Shown: positions 1 to 6,158, counted from the stretch's first letter. The stretch is DNA of 8,789 nucleotides from JBCCSZ01 sp039199225 (GCA_039199225.1 JBCCSZ010000322.1:1-8789), one strand, 5' to 3'. A program made the numbers and translations. Notes: generated by a model not told the origin, from the sequence alone.

Positions 1-63
1 ACCTTTAATATGCTGCAGTAATCGAGGATCTATTATAGTTAAATAAGCTTGAATACTTTTCAT
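1..63 (-). CDS. N-terminal fragment of an unidentified gene, cut by the window edge
   Basis: Read on the minus strand from the ATG at 63-61, the frame is open for 21 codons to the first base of the window. It begins MKSIQAYLTI and ends DPRLLQHIKG. A perfect TAnnTTTG -7 box (TATGTTTG, 120-113 on the minus strand) lies about 50 bases upstream, and the leader before the ATG is A/T-rich, as is usual for Bacteroidota. This is the only support that the frame is real. The gene is divergent from the small peptide gene at 224-340. No domain can be recognised from 21 residues. The visible end (I, three residues, then LLxxIKG) resembles the end of a double-glycine leader, but the decisive next codon is outside the window. 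It could equally be the start of an ordinary cytoplasmic protein, or chance. Confidence 0.4.
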   Translation of the reverse strand, partial: MKSIQAYLTIIDPRLLQHIKG

Positions 64-112
64 AATTAATATAATTTAAAATACTTAATTCAAATAGCGA
101 TCTAGTAAAAGT

Positions 113-120
113 CAAACATA
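113..120 (-). promoter_or_regulatory. Candidate -7 promoter element for the left-edge gene
   Basis: The minus strand reads TATGTTTG, an exact fit to the Bacteroidota -7 consensus TAnnTTTG. No TTG is found 17-23 bases upstream, so the -33 half is missing or degenerate. Transcription from here would start near 106 and give a leader of about 40 bases before the ATG at 63. Confidence 0.3.
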
Positions 121-223
121 ACAATAAATAGACTGTTCGTAGAATTTATCCTTCCATCTACTTTTTAACACTTTTAAATAGGAATAGCTTGTTGATATTA
201 ACTAACCTTAAAGTGATAAATTT

Positions 224-340
224 ATGAAACGCCAGAACAACATTTGGGTAATCAAAAAGCAACTCTCCTCGAAAGAAAAACAGTACATCAAAGGCGGAAA
301 AGCTGTTGATATAATCGTTGAAGACGATAGCGTAATGTAG
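224..340 (+). CDS. Small double-glycine (GG) leader peptide, putative secreted peptide precursor
   Basis: This 38-codon gene has the form of a GG-leader peptide: a short charged start, then LSSKEKQYIKGG, then a 13-residue tail KAVDIIVEDDSVM. Counting back from the cleavage site, it has Gly at -1 and -2, Ile at -4, Glu at -8, Ser at -11 and Leu at -12. These are the positions conserved in leaders cut by C39-peptidase ABC transporters and in the Bacteroidota 'natural product precursor' families. Only position -7 (Lys instead of a hydrophobic residue) departs from the pattern. The predicted mature tail is acidic, with a hydrophobic patch (VDIIV), no Cys and a single Ser. That argues against a lanthipeptide and leaves an unmodified or otherwise modified peptide open. 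No Shine-Dalgarno sequence is seen. A weak promoter candidate (TTC, 20 bases, TACTTTTT at 159-166) lies upstream. No transporter, protease or modifying enzyme is in the window. The GG assignment rests on the motif alone. Confidence 0.6.
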   Translation: MKRQNNIWVIKKQLSSKEKQYIKGGKAVDIIVEDDSVM

Positions 341-373
341 ATCAATACCCTTTCTTAAATTTGCCTTTTTCCT

Positions 374-412
374 CCCCGGTGCTTCACGTAAACCTCTTGT
401 GAAACTCCGGGG
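374..412 (+). other. Imperfect stem-loop after the small peptide gene
   Basis: CCCCGG (374-379) pairs with CCGGGG (407-412) and TTCAC (383-387) pairs with GTGAA (399-403). A 3x3 internal loop, itself containing one possible G-C pair, separates the two stems; the apical loop is 11 bases. The hairpin begins 34 bases after the stop of the GG-peptide gene. No T-run follows, so it is not a canonical intrinsic terminator. It may stabilise the 3' end of the peptide mRNA or act as a weak terminator. Confidence 0.45.
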
Positions 413-468
413 AATACCCTATCTTGCCGTCACTAGCAGTTAACAAAAATGTTTTTAGATTAATGATG

Positions 469-486
469 ATCTGGTCTTTACCAGAT
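469..486. repeat. Perfect 7-bp inverted repeat with a 4-base loop
   Basis: ATCTGGT (469-475) and ACCAGAT (480-486) flank the loop CTTT. The element would form a small RNA hairpin or serve as a protein-binding palindrome. It lies in the gene-free stretch with no T-run after it. Its role is unknown. Confidence 0.5.
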
Positions 487-641
487 AGCGTATTCCATTG
501 TCTAAGATGGAGTGACATTACTATCAAGGTAAAATCTGCCGGAGTGTAAGGCGTCTAATGGTTTTCGATTTCAGGAGCGAACAATGGCTACTTTGACATA
601 GTGATTTCGTTCACAGAAATGGATGCGTCAGCTTCGGTAGT

Positions 642-677
642 GCCTGCCCTTTGCTTGCAGTGGGGGGCAGGCTTTTT
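642..677 (+). terminator. Intrinsic (rho-independent) terminator with no assigned gene
   Basis: GCCTGCCC (642-649) pairs perfectly with GGGCAGGC (665-672) across a 15-base loop, and TTTTT follows at 673-677. The GC-rich 8-bp stem plus U-tract points to termination of plus-strand transcription. The nearest upstream gene, the GG-peptide gene, ends 301 bases earlier and has its own stem-loop. The terminator therefore either ends a long 3' UTR or ends a separate, unannotated transcript. Confidence 0.75.
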
Positions 678-735
678 AAAGTATTTCAAATATAGGAACA
701 ATCAGCTAGAAACACCAAAAATTGGTCAAAACTTG

Positions 736-753
736 TGTGAATTTATTTTCACA
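736..753. promoter_or_regulatory. TGTGAA-N6-TTCACA palindrome, possible regulator site
   Basis: A 6-bp perfect inverted repeat with an AT-only spacer lies 117 bases before the lipoprotein operon. It recalls CRP/FNR-family operators, but the spacing between TGTGA and TCACA is 8 rather than the 6 of the CRP consensus. It is also compatible with a simple hairpin. Assignment to any regulator is speculation. Confidence 0.25.
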
Positions 754-869
754 TAATCCATTGTTGAAGAGCGTAAAGAAATAATTAATACAGCTAGGAT
801 TGGGCTAATAGCCAGCCGGATTCCCTTGTATTGTTATGCCAATTATTCACCTTTTAAAAACTATTGTAA

Positions 870-2252
870 ATGCAACAATTTAGAGAGTCTATTATTTGCA
901 AAACACTTTGTGTGTTACTATCCTTGGTGATTTTCAACCTGGGTTGTTCTCCCACTAACGACACCACAACTTGCTCTACTTTGACACTTGACATCAGCCC
1001 CATAGCTGATTTACCAGACCGATTTGAAGCAATGCTTGACCTAAGTTACAGTTTACATTGGCAAAATGATTACCAAACCTATGAAGATTTTTACAAAGAG
1101 ATATTCGGAAGTAGTGAAACTGCCCTGGCAAATATTCAGGTCTTCGAAACAGAATCTGACCGTTACCAGCAAATGGGATTTGAAAATTACACTGCAGCAT
1201 TGGTCGACCAAGGAAAAATTTCTGAGCAATTTAGGAAAGAATTAATTACCTTTAAGAGCCAGTTAACAACCTTTCTACAAACCGAAAACCCGGAACTTGA
1301 TCAATTGACCAATTTCCTGGATACCCGTCGGCAACAGATTACAGAGCGCACACTTTGCAGTAAAGACAAAAATTTGATGGAAAGATACCTCGATCTAGCT
1401 CAAGGTTATGCACAATTTTATTACAAGATGTATCCACAGGAAGAAGCTGTGGCTCAGTTAAGAAGTTGTGGCTTTTTCAAAGCCATTGGTTGTGGAATAT
1501 TTGCAGCCATTGTAGGTATTGCTACCTATTCTGTCACAAACCTAATTTTGACAATTGCCAATATCAGCGTGAATGGACAGCCAACCACTGAAGGTGATCA
1601 GGAAATCATTGCGGTACTGGCTGGGTTGGCTCTCGGTATTTATGTTGGTGTCAACCTATATGAATGGTGTTGCGGAAAAGACGAAGTAAAAAAACAGAAT
1701 TGTCAAGCACCAACGGGAAACTATTATCGACAGATAGATTGCAATCGGTTTAAATATGTCGTCTTTGGCGCAAGTCGGTATAGCAATACATCTTGGGATA
1801 ATGATAATACAGATCCAGCACAAGCTATGACACCGACGCCTGTTTTACGGTTTTCGGTTCCTGATATAGGACAGCAGTCTGAAATACGTGCTATGATTGC
1901 ATGTGTAGAAAATGGAAATACTGTAGAAATTTATCCACATGGAAAAGAAGAAATCTTCCAAACTTCAAGTGGTCCTCTACAAGTAGACTGGCTAGTTGCC
2001 CCACCAGAAAAAGTAACCTTAAACCCAGATTTTGCCACAATCTTCCCTGTATCGGTAAAAGTACCTACTAACGCCCAGCATTTGGTATATGATTGGCAAA
2101 TTAGCCCACCAAATCGTATTCAAGCGAATCCAAACAGCAGTAATACGGAAGTAGAGTTTACCCAAACAGGAAGGGCCGTTATTCGTGTCACTGTACTGGA
2201 CGATTGCACTGGAGAATCACAAACTATTTCCTTCACCACCATAGTCGAATGA
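870..2252 (+). CDS. Unrecognised 460-residue lipoprotein with paired hydrophobic segments and a PKD-like C-terminus
   Basis: No family was recognised. A hydrophobic signal (residues 10-25) ends at Cys26 in the context FNLGC, an imperfect but plausible lipobox, so the protein is probably anchored to the outer or inner membrane. Residues 40-195 are polar and look mostly helical. Two Gly/Ala-rich hydrophobic stretches (about 203-231 and 246-263) are separated by a short polar loop and bordered by cysteines (C200, C208, C267, C268, C278, C291), which is unusual inside a lipoprotein. Residues 393-460 resemble a PKD/Ig-like beta domain: a YDWQISPP strand, then VEFTQTGRAVIRVTVLDDC. A TAA stop lies immediately before the ATG, so translation cannot start further upstream. 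The next gene begins within its stop codon (ATGA), which suggests translational coupling and a shared operon. The coding sequence is AT-richer than the genes in the right half of the window, which fits accessory or acquired DNA. Confidence 0.85.
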   Translation: MQQFRESIICKTLCVLLSLVIFNLGCSPTNDTTTCSTLTLDISPIADLPDRFEAMLDLSYSLHWQNDYQTYEDFYKEIFGSSETALANIQVFETESDRYQQMGFENYTAALVDQGKISEQFRKELITFKSQLTTFLQTENPELDQLTNFLDTRRQQITERTLCSKDKNLMERYLDLAQGYAQFYYKMYPQEEAVAQLRSCGFFKAIGCGIFAAIVGIATYSVTNLILTIANISVNGQPTTEGDQEIIAVLAGLALGIYVGVNLYEWCCGKDEVKKQNCQAPTGNYYRQIDCNRFKYVVFGASRYSNTSWDNDNTDPAQAMTPTPVLRFSVPDIGQQSEIRAMIACVENGNTVEIYPHGKEEIFQTSSGPLQVDWLVAPPEKVTLNPDFATIFPVSVKVPTNAQHLVYDWQISPPNRIQANPNSSNTEVEFTQTGRAVIRVTVLDDCTGESQTISFTTIVE

Positions 2253-2968
2253 GTATGAAAAAAATAGCTTTTCTTTTTTTGCTCTTGTACCTAGCGAGTA
2301 GTTGCCGAAAAGAAGACATTGACCCTCGTCATATTACTTATCAAGCGTTTTTGGATAATATGGTATTGGACTGCCCCGAGGACACTAGCCAATATTACTT
2401 CAAGGCTATCATCAATGGACAGCAAAACTGTTACTACGATGGTATCGATGGTAAAAGAATGAAATTTGCGGTAACGAGTAAATTTACAACTCCGGGGCCA
2501 AGCTTTACATCTGGTGACACTATTTCTGATGCACGTAGAGGAGCAAGGATAAATTTTAAAGATTTTTCTTTTCAAACAGGAGAAGACTATTTCGAAATTA
2601 AATTCCCTTGTTTCCCTCTAAATCAGGATACAGTCGCCTATCTTGACTCTCTTTTTGCTATCAAACAACATCGAATTCGTACATCATTAGAAGAAGAAGA
2701 AAAATTTGCTGTTATTTTATACATGATAGATGTAGCGCCTGGTACTAATAGTGGCTTATTCTATCCCATTTCATCCGAATACGGCCCACAAGACAACAGC
2801 TTCCTTCGATTCCGAAAAGTCGAAAAAACAATTGAAGACGACATCGTTCATTACTACATTGAAGCAGAGTTGGAATGCAAACTCTACCATTGGGAGCAGC
2901 TTGGAAAAGAGGGACTCTGGGCAAATGTGGAGCAAGGCGTGCTCGTGGTGAAATTTTCTGTAAAATAA
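2249..2968 (+). CDS. Unrecognised 239-residue lipoprotein, second gene of the operon
   Basis: The start was placed at the ATG at 2249, which overlaps the upstream stop as ATGA. A second ATG two codons on (2255) is equally possible. A further-upstream in-frame ATG at 2204 would put 15 non-signal residues before the signal peptide and was rejected. The product has a classic lipoprotein signal: MSMKK, a Leu-rich core, then ASSC with Cys19 as the lipidated residue. The mature part is soluble and probably all-beta, with cysteines at 42, 61, 121 and 210, an acidic run (EEEE, about 148-151) and a final strand ending GVLVVKFSVK. No enzyme motif is visible. The coupling implies that it works with the 460-residue lipoprotein, perhaps in one cell-envelope complex. 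That is inference from gene order only. Confidence 0.85.
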   Translation: MSMKKIAFLFLLLYLASSCRKEDIDPRHITYQAFLDNMVLDCPEDTSQYYFKAIINGQQNCYYDGIDGKRMKFAVTSKFTTPGPSFTSGDTISDARRGARINFKDFSFQTGEDYFEIKFPCFPLNQDTVAYLDSLFAIKQHRIRTSLEEEEKFAVILYMIDVAPGTNSGLFYPISSEYGPQDNSFLRFRKVEKTIEDDIVHYYIEAELECKLYHWEQLGKEGLWANVEQGVLVVKFSVK

Positions 2969-2975
2969 TCAGACG

Positions 2976-3013
2976 GAAAGCCCCTGCCAATCGACGGATT
3001 AACAGAGGCTTTC
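2976..3013. terminator. Bidirectional hairpin between convergent genes
   Basis: GAAAGCC (2976-2982) pairs with GGCTTTC (3007-3013). One C/A mismatch follows, then CTG/CAG, and AATC/GATT closes a 4-base loop at the tip. The hairpin lies 7 bases after the stop of the lipoprotein operon and about 55 bases past the end of the convergent minus-strand gene, so it probably terminates both. The U-tract is short on either strand. Confidence 0.6.
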
Positions 3014-3068
3014 TATCTCAATTGATCTATTACAAACAGACACTCTCGAAGCGATGCTGCCAGCAACC

Positions 3069-5099
3069 TCAACGATTCTTAGGTTTGTATGGTACGGTCT
3101 TAATCTTTGGTTTTCCGTGTTTCTGTGTGTAGCGATCGACCGCTTCCTGGCTTTTTTGTCGGATGTATTGGCGAATCTCTGGAGAGATGGCTTTTTGGAG
3201 TCCCGATAGGTATTTTTGGTCCACAACCATCATCATATCAAAGGCCAAGGATTTTTTGTTTTGATATACTTGCTCTAGCACCTGCCCCATCTGCTGGTAG
3301 GCACTTTGATCGCTTTGACCAGCTTGTTTGGCTTTCTGAAACACTTGGACGGCTCGCCTCTTCAGACAAGCGACATCATTGTAACAACCAAAATTGCTGC
3401 GGTCTGCCTCTTTGGCCACTGGCTTTGGCGGGGTCGAAGAGGAAGGCTGAGCTGTAGCCTGGGGAGTTGTTTTAGGCTGGTGCTGCGCATACAATTTGGT
3501 CAACGCTTCTTTACTGATAAACGCAGCTGGCTGTATGCTTCCAAGCTTTGCCTGCGAACCATTTTTCATCAGCAATACTTGCTCTCCCCTAACCATCACA
3601 TAGTCCGAAGCGCCCAATCTATCTAACTTTACGTTACTGTGGTCAATGAGTTTGCCGCTCTCCACCACAATGACCATCTCTTGGCCTTTCTTATTATGTA
3701 TCTTCACCCAATACGTATTCTTGGGGGCAGGCGGCAGCTTCTCAAGCGGAAGAATTTCTGCCTTTGGCGACGTGCGCCACAAATACTTGTAGGTATTTCC
3801 ATTCTCTGGATTGAAGATAACGCCAATCTCATTTGTAATGGCATCCTTTTGGAATTCCAAGAGTTGTTTATGATCGTTAAAGGCAAAAAACATCCCAGCA
3901 CTAGACTTGACCAAATAGTCGTCGGCATCGCTAACCAAGGCTTGGGCCTCGTGCAAGAACTCATCCGCCACCAACCTATAATCAATCAATTCAATGATTT
4001 TTTTCTGCTCCAAATGATGAATAAAAGCACTGTTACTATTGAGGTCACCTAAAAATTTGATTGATTTAGAAATATTCCGCTGGTACCGATCATAGGTTTT
4101 GAACCTACCACTCTCCAACAAACGCCTGAAGTAGAACTGCTCCTCAGATGGAGCAAATTTTTTATTCCAAACCGTCTTGACATCATACTCGTCGCTGCCG
4201 CTCACATAACCATCTGTATAAGTTATTTTCCGACTGTAGTAGGTCTGTAAGGTCCGATCCCTCTTTCGAAATTCTGCCTTACTGATCCAATTGCCTCGCT
4301 CATCGTATTCATAGACCCATTCATACATAATAGGCGCTCCTAAAAGGTATTGGGAGTTTCGCAAAACCGTTCCGTCAGCCTTGACATATTCGTGGTAAAT
4401 TTCCTTTTTGGGCTCTGGTGATTTTTTGGAGGTAACCAAGTTTTCGATCCTGATCTTGGTGCATTCTTCTCCATTAATAGAAAAAGGTTCGCTGTGATAA
4501 CTCAATTGCTTACTGTCTGTTACCTCCCCCTTAAAATAATTGGTCTTTGACGTGCTGAGCAATTTCTTTTCTGCTGTATTCGACACATAGTTGTGCTCAA
4601 CGGCCATGGACAGCTCCTCCTTACTGTTGTATTTCTTGTAAGCAACCAATCGACCGTGTGGATCATAATAGCGCTCCTCTTTAGACAGGTTCAGCATTTT
4701 CTCCCTCTTCTCATATTTCGCTGTGACGCCCTTAGCATGGTAATGATAAGTAACCAATGTAGCATCGGTTTCAGCACCCGTATCCTTAGACAAATTTTTG
4801 GTCTCCTTACGGTCCAACTTACCATCTGCTCTATAAAAATGTTCCGTCCGAGAATCTCCAAAGTCTCCCGTTGTTAAGGTCCGGACGATTTGATTATCCT
4901 TATAGGTAGTTACGGTGTGGAAGTGCAATTCAGTCCAGCCCAGTCGGTTGGAATAGCGCTGACTGATTTCTTTGATGTCGCCTTTCAGTTGATCGGTTGT
5001 GCGTTGAAGATCATCTTCACCCGTGAGGAAAAGCGGTTGTGTCCACGCCACAGAGGCAGTCAATAAAAACAGCACAACCACAAGCAAATTCTTTTTCAT
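3069..5099 (-). CDS. Secreted 676-residue protein with YD-like repeats and a helical C-terminal domain
   Basis: The N-terminus is a signal peptide (MKKNLLVVVLFLLTASVAWT, probable cut before Gln21) with no lipobox, so the product is periplasmic or exported. Residues about 85-300 contain irregular repeats with the YD/RHS-like pattern tyrosine-strand, D-x-x-G, strand: YRADGKLDRKE (89-99), YYDPHGRLVAYKK (144-156), YVKADGTVLRN (238-248) and YEYDERGNWISK (263-274). Such repeats form beta-sheet hairpins in many Bacteroidota surface proteins. Residues 300-535 form a second region of unclear fold. A Pro/Thr/Ser/Gln linker (about 540-563) leads to a helical domain (570-660) with C572 and C578 close enough for a disulfide, and then a basic tail (GKPKIKTVPYKPKNR). 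No catalytic motif is seen. The gene has its own strong promoter and a leader of about 150 bases. It is intact; function unknown. Confidence 0.85.
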   Translation of the reverse strand: MKKNLLVVVLFLLTASVAWTQPLFLTGEDDLQRTTDQLKGDIKEISQRYSNRLGWTELHFHTVTTYKDNQIVRTLTTGDFGDSRTEHFYRADGKLDRKETKNLSKDTGAETDATLVTYHYHAKGVTAKYEKREKMLNLSKEERYYDPHGRLVAYKKYNSKEELSMAVEHNYVSNTAEKKLLSTSKTNYFKGEVTDSKQLSYHSEPFSINGEECTKIRIENLVTSKKSPEPKKEIYHEYVKADGTVLRNSQYLLGAPIMYEWVYEYDERGNWISKAEFRKRDRTLQTYYSRKITYTDGYVSGSDEYDVKTVWNKKFAPSEEQFYFRRLLESGRFKTYDRYQRNISKSIKFLGDLNSNSAFIHHLEQKKIIELIDYRLVADEFLHEAQALVSDADDYLVKSSAGMFFAFNDHKQLLEFQKDAITNEIGVIFNPENGNTYKYLWRTSPKAEILPLEKLPPAPKNTYWVKIHNKKGQEMVIVVESGKLIDHSNVKLDRLGASDYVMVRGEQVLLMKNGSQAKLGSIQPAAFISKEALTKLYAQHQPKTTPQATAQPSSSTPPKPVAKEADRSNFGCYNDVACLKRRAVQVFQKAKQAGQSDQSAYQQMGQVLEQVYQNKKSLAFDMMMVVDQKYLSGLQKAISPEIRQYIRQKSQEAVDRYTQKHGKPKIKTVPYKPKNR

Positions 5100-5254
5100 C
5101 TTTCGCTCTAGTTTAGAATGCGCGCTTCCTCTTTATTGCCTCAAGGATGGAAATGGGAGGTGGGTGTTTATAGAAAAGGTGAAAGGATGTGTACTAGATC
5201 GATTTATGCATGAGGCCATCCAGAAGATGTGCATGGGAGTATAAATTGTCTCTC

Positions 5255-5285
5255 CAAAGCTAGACTTATCAACTTCTCGGGTCAA
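5255..5285 (-). promoter_or_regulatory. Bacteroidota-type promoter for the 676-residue secreted protein
   Basis: On the minus strand, TTG (5285-5283) and TAGCTTTG (5262-5255) are separated by exactly 20 bases, a full match to TTG-N17-23-TAnnTTTG. Transcription would begin near 5248, leaving a leader of about 150 bases before the ATG at 5099. The -33 element lies inside one arm of the hairpin at 5284-5303, so transcription arriving from the upstream minus-strand gene would pass straight through this promoter. Confidence 0.75.
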
Positions 5286-5303
5286 TACTACTTTGGTAGT
5301 ATT
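5284..5303. repeat. Perfect 8-bp inverted repeat overlapping the promoter
   Basis: AATACTAC (5284-5291) and GTAGTATT (5296-5303) flank the loop TTTG. It is the second of two tandem hairpins after the thioredoxin-like gene. It overlaps the -33 element of the next gene, so it could be either a terminator accessory or an operator for that promoter. Confidence 0.5.
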
Positions 5304-5307
5304 TTGC

Positions 5308-5346
5308 AAAAGCAGCCCCCTGCGGACAGTACATCCACAGGGGGCT
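5308..5346 (-). terminator. Intrinsic terminator of the thioredoxin-like gene
   Basis: AGCCCCCTG (5314-5322) and CAGGGGGCT (5338-5346) form a perfect 9-bp GC-rich stem. After one mismatch it is extended by GGA/TCC, leaving a 7-base loop. On the minus strand the stem is followed by GC and then TTTT (5311-5308). It starts 24 bases after the stop codon at 5371. The T-tract is short and slightly displaced, but the stem is strong. Confidence 0.75.
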
Positions 5347-5370
5347 AAAAGCGCACACAAAGTGTTCGAC

Positions 5371-5985
5371 TTACTGCTCTTCCAAAGTCGAAAACAAGTT
5401 CAACAATTCACTTTGCGTCGTCTGGGTTTTATCTCGGGCATACCAGGTGTGAAGCGCTACATTAAATTCTTCGTATGGTTCTTTGGGTACTGGCTTATAC
5501 TTGTAGTCCATGGCCAGTTTTTGGGCGGGCGCAGGTCGAGGTCCCCAGGCGCCCAAGACCTCATTCGTCTCTGTGTCCAAGACGATTACCTTGGGGATGG
5601 AGCGACCACCATCCGTCAGAAATTGATCCATAAGGGCTGTATGTTCATCCCGCAAAACCACTTTCAATTCAACCTTATCGCTGTTTTCCGCCAGCTGATT
5701 GATCACAGGCATACTCTGCGCAGCATCACCACACCACCCTTCGGTCAACGTCAATAGCAAGTACGACTTTTGGAGAGACTTCAACTGCTGTTCAAGCGCT
5801 TCGCTGAGCTTCACCCGCTTGTCCAGGCGATCCATTCGCCGCTGGTTGAGCTTGGCGATCTCGATGTAAAAATCAGACTGGTTTGGGCCGGTTGTCTTGC
5901 CCTCGGCTAGCAAGTCGGTCAAAAGCTGGCGGTAGGCCGGATAGCTCATGGCGTTTTCCAAGCCTTTTTCGATGAGTTCTTTCAT
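5371..5985 (-). CDS. Thioredoxin-fold family protein with a single active-site cysteine (WCGDA)
   Basis: The 204-residue product has no signal peptide and should be cytoplasmic. A helical N-terminal part (1-70; segment QRRMDRLDKR) precedes a thioredoxin fold. Strand LLLTL leads to TEGWCGDAAQSMP (81-93), with Cys85 at the thioredoxin active-site position. The second, resolving cysteine of CxxC is replaced by Ala88, and Cys85 is the only cysteine in the protein. GGRSIPKVIVLD (126-137) carries the expected cis-proline, Pro131. The layout fits the thioredoxin_9 (PF14595-like) proteins common in Bacteroidota, in which WCGDA is frequent. A standard dithiol reductase cycle is impossible, so a monothiol or non-redox role is likely. 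It has its own terminator and is divergent from the CBM9-like lipoprotein gene. An A-rich leader (ATTAAAAA) stands directly before the ATG. No clear promoter was found upstream. Confidence 0.88.
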   Translation of the reverse strand: MKELIEKGLENAMSYPAYRQLLTDLLAEGKTTGPNQSDFYIEIAKLNQRRMDRLDKRVKLSEALEQQLKSLQKSYLLLTLTEGWCGDAAQSMPVINQLAENSDKVELKVVLRDEHTALMDQFLTDGGRSIPKVIVLDTETNEVLGAWGPRPAPAQKLAMDYKYKPVPKEPYEEFNVALHTWYARDKTQTTQSELLNLFSTLEEQ

Positions 5986-6129
5986 TTTTTAATATTGAGT
6001 GGTAGGGATGTCCCTCTTGCGTTTAAATACAAGATGTAATGAACGGCCAATAAGTTCTGAACAACTGCCTTTTTTGGCGCACGATACTTCTGGCCGACAA
6101 TCGGTAGCCCCTGGTATTCTTTTTGTACA

Positions 6130-6158
6130 TTGTGCTTTTGTCATTCTCTTTATCTTTG
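6130..6158 (+). promoter_or_regulatory. Bacteroidota-type promoter of the CBM9-like lipoprotein gene
   Basis: TTG (6130-6132) and TATCTTTG (6151-6158) are spaced 18 bases apart, an exact consensus match. The expected transcript starts near 6165 and has a leader of about 70 bases. It begins after the in-frame ATG at 6123, which rules that codon out as the start. Confidence 0.7.

Larger units (their letters stand above)
341..869. other. 529-base gene-free intergenic region
   Basis: No convincing protein gene was found on either strand. The region contains an imperfect stem-loop just after the small peptide gene (374-412), a perfect 7-bp hairpin (469-486), a textbook intrinsic terminator (642-677) and a TGTGAA/TTCACA palindrome (736-753). 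The terminator has no gene immediately before it, so part of 413-677 may be transcribed as a noncoding RNA or be the decayed remains of a gene. No good TTG/TAnnTTTG promoter was found for the lipoprotein gene that starts at 870. Confidence 0.6.

Noticed and set aside
463..549. 28-codon frame (MMIWSLPDSV...) in the left intergenic region
   Set aside because: No leader motif, ribosome site or promoter. It contains the 469-486 hairpin in its first codons, and its length is within chance expectation.
619..759. 45-codon frame starting MDASASVV
   Set aside because: It reads through the terminator stem and T-run at 642-677 and into the TGTGAA palindrome, so it is unlikely to be translated.
2751..3132. 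Several short frames around the end of the lipoprotein operon on both strands
   Set aside because: They overlap the coding end of the 239-residue lipoprotein or the convergent hairpin, and none has a signal, motif or start context.
5133..5360. 75-codon minus-strand frame between the secreted protein gene and the thioredoxin-like gene
   Set aside because: It runs through the terminator stem and the consensus promoter of the next gene and has no protein-like features.
5293..5757. 154-codon plus-strand frame opposite the thioredoxin-like gene
   Set aside because: Antisense shadow. It starts next to the intrinsic terminator of the real gene, and its translation has no recognisable features.
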